Assembly (NCBI RefSeq): GCF_051014445.1
Contig: NW_027488366.1
Span: 24,818,001 to 24,882,000 of the forward strand
Origin: Colletes latitarsis
Lineage: Eukaryota > Arthropoda > Insecta > Hymenoptera > Colletidae
Length of the DNA: 64,000 bases
Direction of reading: 5' to 3'
Shown: positions 24,176 to 32,904 of the stretch, piece after piece
How the letters are laid out: every line of letters starts with the position of its first letter
Numbering within the stretch: the stretch's first letter is position 1
The notes under the pieces: model-generated
The model's input: the letters and a program-made list of their open reading frames with translations, nothing else
The model's database searches: none
What the model was told of the DNA's origin: nothing
Program-made: the position numbers and the translations under genes

Positions 24176-27100
24176 CCGCCCCGCCTCCTCCTCCAGGCCA
24201 ACCTCAACCACTGCCGCGCGGCACAGGACTTGATGTCCCAAGTCCTCGCGGAGTGGGGGGTTGGCCTGGCGGTCGCCGCCGAGCCGTACCGCGTCCCTGA
24301 TCACCCTCATTGGGTGGGCGACGCGGACGGCTTGGTGGCGACGGTATGGGGAGGGGGCGACGGGTCCCCACCGTTCTCCTTGTTGGAGCGCGGTCGGGGA
24401 TTCGTCGCTGTGGACTGGGGGGGAGTCGCTGTGGTGGGGTGCTACATTTCGCCCCGTAGCGGTCACGCTGCGTTCGAGCTGTACTTGGCCGAGGTCGCGG
24501 CATGCGTGCAGCGCTACGCGGCCCGGCCGGTGCTGGTCCTGGGGGATTTTAATGCCAAGTCGGTGGCTTGGGGATCCCCCAGGACCTCCGTTCGCGGCGG
24601 GATCCTGGGCGATTGGGCGGCGGGGCTCGACCTCCGGGTATTGAACCGGGGGTCGGAGCACACATGCGTGCGGCGATATGGGGGGTCCATCGTGGATGTT
24701 GGATTCGCGACCCCCAACGCCGTGCGCATGGTGTCGGGTTGGCACGTGGTCGCGGGGGCAGAGACACTCTCCGATCACCGGTACATCCGGATGGAGGTCT
24801 CTGCCGCCGCGAGTGCATCCCGACACGGCCGCCTGCGTGGCACCCCACCACGCCGCTGGGCGCTTCGGCGCCTGGACAAGGACGCCCTGATGGCAGCTGC
24901 CCTCGCTGCAACTTGGCCGCAGGGAGCGGCCGAGTTGCCGAGCATAGAGGAGGAGGTCGCCCGGCTCGGGGCATTGGTCGCGGGTATTTGCGACGCGGCG
25001 ATGCCTCGGGTCGGGCGGGCTTCTCCTCGCCGGGCGGTGTACTGGTGGTCGGACGCGATCGCGGAGTTGCGAGTCGCGACTGTCCGCGCCCGACGCCAGT
25101 ACACCCGCGCGCGCCGTCGTCAACGTACAGGCGACGGCGTGGCGCGAGCGAGGGCAGCTGATGACCTGTATGGAGCATACCGCGTGGCGCGGGTTGCTCT
25201 GCAGGTCGCCATCAAACGGGCCAAGACCCAGGCATGGAAGGAGCTCCTCCAGACCCTTGATGACGATCCATGGGGGCGCCCATATAAGGTGGTGCTGAAT
25301 AAGCTCCGCCCGTGGGCGCCCCCCGTCACCGAGGGTCTTGACCCCCGGCTGCTGGAGGACGTGGTCAATACACTCTTCCCAATTGGGGAGAGGGGACCGC
25401 GTCCTCCGGCGGCGGCGGCTGTCCCAGTGGAGTGGACGGCCGAGCTGGGGGTCACGCAGGAGGAGCTGGCAGCGGCCATCAGACGGCTCGGGGTTCGTAA
25501 CACGGCCCCGGGTCCGGATGGTGTGCCCGGCCGGGTTTGGGTCTTGACCCAGGGCGTCCTTGGGGCCGACCTCAGGCGGTTGTTCGACCGCTGCCTGAGG
25601 GACGGGCGATTCCCCCCCAGTTGGAAGGTGGCCAGGATGGTCCTCCTCCGGAAGGAGGGTCGGCCCGCGGAGTCTCCCTCCGCATACCGGCCCATTTGTC
25701 TCCTCGACGAGGTGGGCAAGCTCTTCGAGCGTGTGATTGCTGCCCGCCTCGTCGAGCACCTGTCGCGGGGTGATCCCGGTCTGGCCGACTGCCAGTTCGG
25801 TTTCCGGGGGGGCCGATCGACTATCGACGCGATAGGTCGTCTGAGGGCCCTCTCGGAGGCGGCCGTCACCCGGGGAGGGGTGGCATTGGCAATATCCTTG
25901 GATATTGCCAATGCTTTTAACACCCTCCCCTGGGAAGAGATAAGGAGGGGCCTCGAATATCATCGAGTCCCCCCTTGTCTCAGGGCGGTCGTCGGGGATT
26001 ATCTCCGCGGCAGGTGGATCGAGTATCCGGGCCGGGATGGTGATATGCGGAGGGAGGTGTACTGCGGTGTTCCGCAGGGGTCGGTCCTCGGGCCACTCCT
26101 GTGGAACATCGCGTACGACTCGGTGTTGCGGGCCGGCCTCCCCGACGGCGTCAGCACGGTGTGTTATGCGGATGACACACTGGTGCTGGCCGTCGGGGCG
26201 CACTGGGGGAGGGCCATGCGTCGCGCGGAGGAGGGGTCGCAACGCGTCGTCGACCGGATCAGGGGGATGGGGATGACGGTGGCGGTCCATAAGACCGAGG
26301 TGATTGCGTTTCATTCACCTCGGCAGGATCCGCCACCCCCTCTGATTCGGGTGGGTGGGGCTGACATCGAGGTGAAGCCCCAGATCAGGTATCTGGGGCT
26401 GATCCTCGATAGCCACTGGCGTTTCGAGAAGCATTTCCGCTGCCTGGTCCCCCGGTTGGAAAGGATGGTTGCGGCTCTGGGCCGGATCCTGCCCAACCTG
26501 GGGGGCCCGGCGGGCCGAGTTCGTCGCCTCTATGTGGCAATGGTCCAGTCGGTGGCCCTATACGGGGCCCCCGTCTGGGCGGACGACCTGGCTGCCTCCC
26601 GGCGCAGCATGACTATGCTGCGTCGGGTGCAGAGGCGCATGGCGCTCAGGGTCGTCCGCGGGTATCGGACCATGTCACATGAGGCGGCGACGGTTCTAGC
26701 GGGGATGCCGCCCATGGACCTGCTCGCGCGGTCGCACGCGGTGATGTACCGGCACCGCGTCGACCGTCGCGCGGGGGTGGGGGCGGTCCCGGGCGGGCAG
26801 GAACCTGCTTGGGGCGATTTGAAGCGCCAGGCCCGGCAGTCCGTGTTGCTCGCGTGGCAGGAGCGGCTGGCTCTGCCAACCGCGGGGCACCGGACTGTCG
26901 GGGCTGTTCGGCCACTCCTGAAGGAGTGGCTGGACAGAGGCCATGGCAGCCTCACCTACCGGCTGGCACAGGTATTTTCCGGGCATGGCAGCTTCGGAAG
27001 ATACCTGTGCCGGATAGGGAAGGAGCCGACGGCGCGTTGCTGCCACTGCGACGCTGAGCAGGACACGGCGGATCATACCCTGGAGGTATGCCCCGCGTGG

Positions 27101-27355
27101 GAGGGGGAGCGCCGTGTCCTGGTCGGCGTCGTCGGGCGGGATGTCTCGCTGCCGGGCGTGGTGCGCGCCATGCTCGGCAGCGAGGAGAAGTGGAGGGCCG
27201 TGGCCTCCTTCTGCGAGAACGTAATGTTGCAGAAGGAGGCCGCGGGGAGGGAGCGCGAGCTTCAGCGGCGTGCTGAAGCGCGCGCTCGTGCGGTGGCCCG
27301 AGGTCGTCGCCCGGTCGCGAGGCGTCGCGGGCGGCCGCCTCGGCGTGGCGGATGA
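24173..27355 (+). CDS. ORF2: endonuclease-reverse transcriptase of an R1-clade-like element
   Basis: The product is 1060 residues. It would nick the chromosomal target and copy the element RNA from the freed 3' end. The APE-type endonuclease domain spans about 1-215, with QANLNH (8-13), AAEPY (35-39), LGDFNAKS (123-130), IVDVGF (173-178) and SDH (200-202), which match the usual catalytic and metal-binding positions. Reverse transcriptase covers about 480-760: YRPICLL (505-511), QFGFRGGRST (541-550), ISLDIANAFN (574-583), GVPQGSVLGPLLWN (632-645) and the catalytic YADD (665-668). The C-terminal part has a CX2CX8HX4C motif (C956, C959, H968, C973) and a very Arg-rich tail (about 1027-1060). No RNase H motif is visible, as in R1-clade members. 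Length is typical of the group. The start is the ATG overlapping the ORF1 stop. No catalytic residue is missing, so it looks functional. Confidence 0.95.
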   Translation: MPPRLLLQANLNHCRAAQDLMSQVLAEWGVGLAVAAEPYRVPDHPHWVGDADGLVATVWGGGDGSPPFSLLERGRGFVAVDWGGVAVVGCYISPRSGHAAFELYLAEVAACVQRYAARPVLVLGDFNAKSVAWGSPRTSVRGGILGDWAAGLDLRVLNRGSEHTCVRRYGGSIVDVGFATPNAVRMVSGWHVVAGAETLSDHRYIRMEVSAAASASRHGRLRGTPPRRWALRRLDKDALMAAALAATWPQGAAELPSIEEEVARLGALVAGICDAAMPRVGRASPRRAVYWWSDAIAELRVATVRARRQYTRARRRQRTGDGVARARAADDLYGAYRVARVALQVAIKRAKTQAWKELLQTLDDDPWGRPYKVVLNKLRPWAPPVTEGLDPRLLEDVVNTLFPIGERGPRPPAAAAVPVEWTAELGVTQEELAAAIRRLGVRNTAPGPDGVPGRVWVLTQGVLGADLRRLFDRCLRDGRFPPSWKVARMVLLRKEGRPAESPSAYRPICLLDEVGKLFERVIAARLVEHLSRGDPGLADCQFGFRGGRSTIDAIGRLRALSEAAVTRGGVALAISLDIANAFNTLPWEEIRRGLEYHRVPPCLRAVVGDYLRGRWIEYPGRDGDMRREVYCGVPQGSVLGPLLWNIAYDSVLRAGLPDGVSTVCYADDTLVLAVGAHWGRAMRRAEEGSQRVVDRIRGMGMTVAVHKTEVIAFHSPRQDPPPPLIRVGGADIEVKPQIRYLGLILDSHWRFEKHFRCLVPRLERMVAALGRILPNLGGPAGRVRRLYVAMVQSVALYGAPVWADDLAASRRSMTMLRRVQRRMALRVVRGYRTMSHEAATVLAGMPPMDLLARSHAVMYRHRVDRRAGVGAVPGGQEPAWGDLKRQARQSVLLAWQERLALPTAGHRTVGAVRPLLKEWLDRGHGSLTYRLAQVFSGHGSFGRYLCRIGKEPTARCCHCDAEQDTADHTLEVCPAWEGERRVLVGVVGRDVSLPGVVRAMLGSEEKWRAVASFCENVMLQKEAAGRERELQRRAEARARAVARGRRPVARRRGRPPRRGG

Positions 27356-27867
27356 CCTAGGCTGGGAGGGGGGTCCTGAGGGGACCCTCCTCCCGCCAGG
27401 CGGCGCCGGGTCGGACCGGTTGGGGGTAGGAGTGCCTCCCCCTACCGGTCCGACGCAAGGGGAGGCACCCTCGGCGGTCTGGTGCGGCCATGAACGCCCG
27501 GCCGCCGAGGGGTGGAAACGGGGTCGCGGGCGGTTGCGAGTTGGGGCTCGCAGCCGCCACTAAACGCGACCCCGGGACGGATAGCGGCGGGATGGAGTGG
27601 CCCCGTCCCGCCGCTATGAGGCAGTGTGTCTACTGGGGGGACCGGTCCCCCCGGGGGATGGGCGCGAAAGCGCGGGCACGGGGAGGATACCGGAAGAATG
27701 CTTCGAGCGATTCCCGGTATCCTCCCAAAGCGTGCCGAAGGGTCACCGTGGGGTTTTTAGTGGGTAGGTCCCGCGCCTGTCGTTGTACGGGCGCGGGGAA
27801 TCCCACACACCCCTCCCACCTCTCCCCAAGGAGGTGGGAGGGAGTCTTTCGAAGATTTTCCCCACGA

Positions 27868-27868
<1 letters not shown>
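27356..27868 (+). other. Retrotransposon 3' UTR: chain of nine predicted hairpins
   Basis: This 513-nt GC-rich trailer is packed with non-overlapping inverted repeats: 27364-27394 (13 bp with one G-U), 27411-27453 (10, 5 and 3 bp), 27468-27511 (10 bp), 27520-27573 (9 bp plus an inner 12-bp arm), 27581-27617 (12 bp), 27635-27652 (18-nt palindrome), 27675-27736 (13-bp arm 27681-27693 with 27714-27726, plus 6-bp outer arm), 27770-27797 (8 bp) and 27811-27842 (12 bp). The arms differ in sequence, so this is not one repeated unit. In related elements the 3' UTR is the part recognised by the reverse transcriptase; the same role here is inferred. No AATAAA signal was found. Confidence 0.8.

Positions 27869-27900
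<32 letters not shown>
27869..27900 (+). other. Poly(A) tail of the retrotransposon
   Basis: An uninterrupted run of 32 A follows CCCACGAC and directly precedes the downstream target-site copy. It marks the 3' end of the reverse-transcribed RNA. Up to three of the A may belong to the target, whose pre-insertion sequence is GCGAAAGTATGAG. Lack of substitutions in the run suggests youth, though the exact length is sensitive to sequencing error. Confidence 0.92.
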
Positions 27901-27903
<3 letters not shown>

Positions 27904-27913
27904 TGAGTCTGAT
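27901..27913. repeat. Target-site duplication, 3' copy
   Basis: GTATGAGTCTGAT is an exact repeat of 21898-21910. The satellite resumes in correct phase with GAGTGAAAATCC, which is the normal continuation of a type-A monomer. Confidence 0.88.
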
Positions 27914-29730
27914 GAGTGAAAATCCTCGGCCTAACCTAGACCTAACATGCGTTATCCTCAAAAATATTAATCGAAACCAGGTTTAATGGACAGTTTCAGT
28001 GTGGTACCACATTACTACGTGATCCAAACCAGAAAAAAACCCAGGATCTGTTCAACAAGTATGTGAAGTATGCGAAAGTATGAGTCTGATAAGGGCTAAT
28101 CCCAGAACTAAACTAGACATAACTTTCGTTATCCTCTAAAATATTGATCCAAACCAGGTTTAATGGACTTTTTCAGTGTGGTACCACACTACTACGTGAT
28201 CCAAACCAGAAAAAACCCAGGATCAGTTCAACAAGTATGTGAAAAACTCGAAAGTATGAGCCTGATGAGGGCAAATCCCAGACCTGTCCCAGACCTAACT
28301 TGCGTTATCCTCTAAAATATTGATCGCAACCAGGTTTAATAGACTGTTTCAGTGTTGTACTTCATTACTACGTGTTGCAATCCAGAAAAAGCCCAGGATC
28401 TAGCCATCAAGTATGAGAAATATGCGAAAGAATGAGCCTGATGAGAGCAAATCCCAGACCTAACCTAGACCTAACATGAATTATTCTCTAAAATATTGAT
28501 CGAAACCAGGTTTAATTGACTGTTTCATTGTGGTACCACATTACTACGTGATCCAATCCAGAAATTGCCCAGGATCCAACCATGAAGTATGAGAGATATG
28601 CGAAAGTATGAGCCTGATGAGGGCAAATCCTAGACCTAACCCAGACCTAACATGCGTTATCCTATAAAATATTTATCAAGACCAGGTTTAATTGATTGTT
28701 TCAGTGTGGTACCACATTACTACCTGATCCACACCAGAAAAAAACCCAAGACCCGTTCAACAAGTATGTGAAAAACGCGAAAGTATGAGCCTGATGAGGG
28801 CAAATCCCAGACCTATCCCAGACATAAATTGCGTTATCCTCTAAAATATTAATCGAAACCAGGTTGAATTGACTGTTTTAGTGTGGTACCACTTTACTAC
28901 GTGATCCAAAGTAGAAAAAACCCTCGATGAGGTCAACATGTATGTTAAAACTGCGAAAGTATGACCCTGATGAGGCCAAATCCGAGGCCTAACCTAGACC
29001 TAACATGCGTTATCCTCTAGAATATTGATCCAAACCAGGTTTAGTGGACTGTTTCAGTGTGGTACCACATTACTATGTGATCCAAACCAGAAAATAACCC
29101 AGGATCTGTTCAACGAGTATGTGAAGTGTGCGAAAGTATGAGTCTGATGAGGGCAAATCCCAGACCTATCCCAGACCTAACATGCGTTATCCTCTAAAAT
29201 ATTTATCAAGACCAGGTTTAATTGACTGTTTCAGTGTTGTACTTCATTACTACGTGATGCAATCCAGAAACAGCCCATGATCTAGCCATGAAGTATGAGA
29301 AATATGCGAAAGTATGAGCCTGATGAGGACAAATCCTAGACCTAAGCCTGACCTAACATGCGTTGTTCTCTAAAATATTTATCAAAACCTGGTTTAATTG
29401 ATTGTATCAGTGTGGTACCACACTACTACGTGACCCAAACCGGAAAAAACCCAGGATCTAGCCATCAAGTATGAGAAATATGCGAATGTATGAGCCTGAT
29501 GAGGGCGAATCCCAGACCTATCCCAGACCTAACTTGCGTTATCCTCTAAAATATTGATCCAAACCAGGTTTAGTGGACTGTTTCAGTGTGGTACCACACT
29601 ACTACGTGACCCAAACCGGAAAAAACCCAGGATCTGTTCAACAAGTATGTGAAAAACGCGAAAGTATGAGCCTGATGAGGGCAAATCCCAGACCTATCCA
29701 AGACCTAACTTGCGTTGTCCTCTAAGATAT

Positions 29731-31317
29731 TGATGGAAACCAGGTTTAATCGACTGTTTCAGTGTTGTACTTCATTACTACGTGATGCAATCCAGAAAAA
29801 GCCCAGGATCTAGCCATCAAGTATGAGAAATATGCGAAAGAATGAGCCTGATGAGAGCAAATCCCAGACCTAACCTAGACCTAACATGAATTATTCTCTA
29901 AAATATTGATCGAAACCAGGTTTAATTGACTGTTTCAGTGTTGCACTTCGTTACTACGTGATCCAAACCAGGAAAAACCCAGGATCCGTTCAACAACTAT
30001 GTGAAGAATGCGAAAGTATGAGTGTGATGAGTGAAAAACCCCGGCCTAACCTAGACCTAACATGCGTTATCCTCAAAAATATTGAATGAAATCTGGTTTA
30101 ATCGTCTGTTTCAGTGTGGTACCACATTACTATGTGATCCAAACCAGAAAATAACCCAGGATCTGTTCAACGAGTATGTGAAGTGTGCGAAAGTATGAGT
30201 CTGATGAGGGCAAATCCCAGAACTATCCCAGAGCTAACATGCGTTATCCTCTAAAATATTTATCAAGACCAGGTTTAATTGAATGTTTCAGTGTGGTACC
30301 ACATTCCTACGTGAACCAAACCAGAAAAAACCCTGTATCTGATCAACAAGTATGTGAAGAATGCTAAAGTATGAGTCTGATGAGTGAAAATCCCAGGGCT
30401 AACCTAGACCTAACATGCGTTATCCTCTAAAATATTGATCCAAGCCAGGTTTAATGGACTGTTTCAGTTTGGTACCACTTTACTGCGTGATCCAAAGCAG
30501 AAAAAACCCTCGATCAGGTCAACATATATGTTAAAACTGCGAAAGTATGACCCTGATGTGGGCAAATCCCAGGCCTAACCTAGACCTAACATGCGTTGTC
30601 CTCTAAAATATTTATCAAGACCAGGTTTAATTGACTGTTTCAGTGTTGCACTTCATTACTACGTCATCCAAACTAGTAAAAACCCAGGATCCGTTCAACA
30701 GGTATGTGAAGCATGCGAAAGTATGAGTCTGATGAGTGAAAATCCCAGACCTAACCTAGACCTAACATGAGTTATCCTCAAAAATATTCATCGAAACCCG
30801 GTTTAATCGAATGTTTCAGTGTGGTACCACATTACTATGTGATCCAAACCAGAAAATAACCCAGGATCTGTTCAACGAGTATGTGAAGTGTGCGAAAGTA
30901 TGAGTCCGATGGGGGCAAATCCCAGACCCATCCCAGACCTAACATGCGTTATCCTCTAAAATATTTATCAAGACCATGTTTAATTGATTGTTTCAGTGTG
31001 GTTCCACATTACTACGTGATCCAAACCAGAAAAAAACCCAGGATCCGTTCAACAAGTATGTGAAGAATGCGAAAGTATGAGTCTGATGTGTGAAAATCCC
31101 AGACCTAACCTAGACCTAACATACGTTATCCTCTAAAATATTGATCCAAATCAGGTTTGACGGACTGTTTCCGTGTGGTGCCACACTACTACGTGATTCA
31201 AACCAGAAAAAACCCAGGATCTGTTCAACAAGTATGTGAAAAAGGCGAAAGTATGAGCCTGATGAGGGCAAATCCCAGACCTATCCCAGACCTAACTTGC
31301 GTTGTCCTCTAAGATAT
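29731..31317. repeat. 9-monomer (1587-bp) tandem duplication, copy 1
   Basis: A nine-monomer unit beginning at TGATGGAAACCAGG is followed directly by a second copy at 31318-32904. Each copy contains the rare GTATCTGATCAACAAG type-A variant (30.34 and 31.92 kb) and an AACATATATGTTAAAACTG type-C segment (30.52 and 32.11 kb). The corresponding left-block segments (843-2666 and 6292-8115) have the unit only once each, so the tandem arose by unequal exchange in the right block. Confidence 0.83.
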
Positions 31318-32904
31318 TGATGGAAACCAGGTTTAATCGACTGTTTCAGTGTTGTACTTCATTACTACGTGATGCAATCCAGAAAAAGCCCAGGATCTAG
31401 CCATCAAGTATGAGAAATATGCGAAAGAATGAGCCTGATGAGAGCAAATCCCAGACCTAACCTAGACCTAACATGAATTATTCTCTAAAATATTGATCGA
31501 AACCAGGTTTAATTGACTGTTTCAGTGTTGCACTTCGTTACTACGTGATCCAAACCAGTAAAAACCCAGGATCCGTTCAACAACTATGTGAAGAATGCGA
31601 AAGTATGAGTGTGATGAGTGAAAAACCCCGGCCTAACCTAGACCTAACATGCGTTATCCTCAAAAATATTGAACGAAATCTGGTTTAATCGTCTGTTTCA
31701 GTGTGGTACCACATTACTATGTGATCCAAACCAGAAAATAACCCAGGATCTGTACAACGAGTATGTGAAGTGTGCGAAAGTATGAGTCTGATGAGGGCAA
31801 ATCCCAGAACTATCCCAGAGCTAACATGCGTTATCCTCTAAAATATTTATCAAGACCAGGTTTAATTGAATGTTTCAGTGTGGTACCACATTACTACGTG
31901 AACCAAACCAGAAAAAACCCTGTATCTGATCAACAAGTATGTGAAGAATGCTAAAGTATGAGTCTGATGAGTGAAAATCCCAGGCCTAACCTAGACCTAA
32001 CATGCGTTATCCTCCAAAATATTGATCGAAACCTGGTTTAATCGACTGTTTCAGTGTGGTACCACATTATTACGTGACGCAAACCAGAAAAAACCCAGGA
32101 TCTGTTCAACATATATGTTAAAACTGCGAAAGTATGACCCTGATGTGGGCAAATCCCAGGCCTAACCTAGACCTAACATGCGTTGTCCTCTAAAATATTT
32201 ATCAAGACCAGGTTTAATTGACTGTTTCAGTGTTGCACTTCATTACTACGTCATCCAAACTAGTAAAAACCCAGGATCCGTTCAACAGGTATGTGAAGCA
32301 TGCGAAAGTATGAGTCTGATGAGTGAAAATCCCAGACCTAACCTAGACCTAACATGAGTTATCCTCAAAAATATTCATCGAAACCTGGTTTAATCGAATG
32401 TTTCAGTGTGGTACCACATTACTATGTGATCCAAACCAGAAAATAACCCAGGATCTGTTCAACGAGTATGTGAAGTGTGCGAAAGTATGAGTCCGATGGG
32501 GGCAAATCCCAGACCCATCCCAGACCTAACATGCGTTATCCTCTAAAATATTTATCAAGACCATGTTTAATTGATTGTTTCAGTGTGGTTCCACATTACT
32601 ACGTGATCCAAACCAGAAAAAAACCCAGGATCCGTTCAACAAGTATGTGAAGAATGCGAAAGTATGAGTCTGATGAGTGAAAATCCCAGACCTAACCTAG
32701 ACCTAACATACGTTATCCTCTAAAATATTGATCCAAATCAGGTTTGATGGACTGTTTCCGTGTGGTGCCACACTACTACGTGATTCAAACCAGAAAAAAC
32801 CCAGGATCTGTTCAACAAGTATGTGAAAAAGGCGAAAGTATGAGCCTGATGAGGGCAAATCCCAGACCTATCCCAGACCTAACTTGCGTTGTCCTCTAAG
32901 ATAT
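31318..32904. repeat. 9-monomer (1587-bp) tandem duplication, copy 2
   Basis: Second tandem copy of 29731-31317. It differs mainly in one monomer (about 32010-32180), where the first half is type A and the second half type C; copy 1 has a full type-C monomer there. That difference looks like gene conversion or a crossover after the duplication. Confidence 0.83.

Larger units (their letters stand above)
21911..27900 (+). mobile_element. Full-length R1-clade-like non-LTR retrotransposon
   Basis: A GC-rich, 5990-bp unit abruptly interrupts the satellite. It has a 5' UTR, a Gag-like ORF1 with three CCHC knuckles, an ORF2 with N-terminal APE-type endonuclease, reverse transcriptase and C-terminal CCHC motif, a 3' UTR and a 32-nt poly(A). 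There are no long terminal repeats and no recognisable RNase H domain. This order, the TAATG stop-start overlap and the poly(A) tail are known in R1-clade elements, particularly the telomere-repeat elements SART and TRAS. Flanking 13-bp target duplications, an uninterrupted tail and intact ORFs point to a recent target-primed insertion. Assignment to a named family would need a database comparison. Confidence 0.95.

Noticed and set aside
24170..26314. A 714-codon antisense ORF opposite ORF2, and a 456-codon antisense ORF opposite ORF1 (22232-23602).
   Set aside because: Both lie opposite real coding sequence of high GC content, where stop codons are rare in every frame. Their translations are low-complexity Pro/Arg/Ser and show no domain.
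26900..27355. RNase H domain in the C-terminal part of ORF2.
   Set aside because: No Asp/Glu motif arrangement of RNase H is visible after the reverse transcriptase. The region instead has a CX2CX8HX4C motif and an Arg-rich tail.
21911..27900. Long terminal or terminal inverted repeats that would make the element an LTR or DNA transposon.
   Set aside because: The two ends are unrelated, the 3' end is poly(A), and the coding content is endonuclease plus reverse transcriptase without integrase, protease or transposase.
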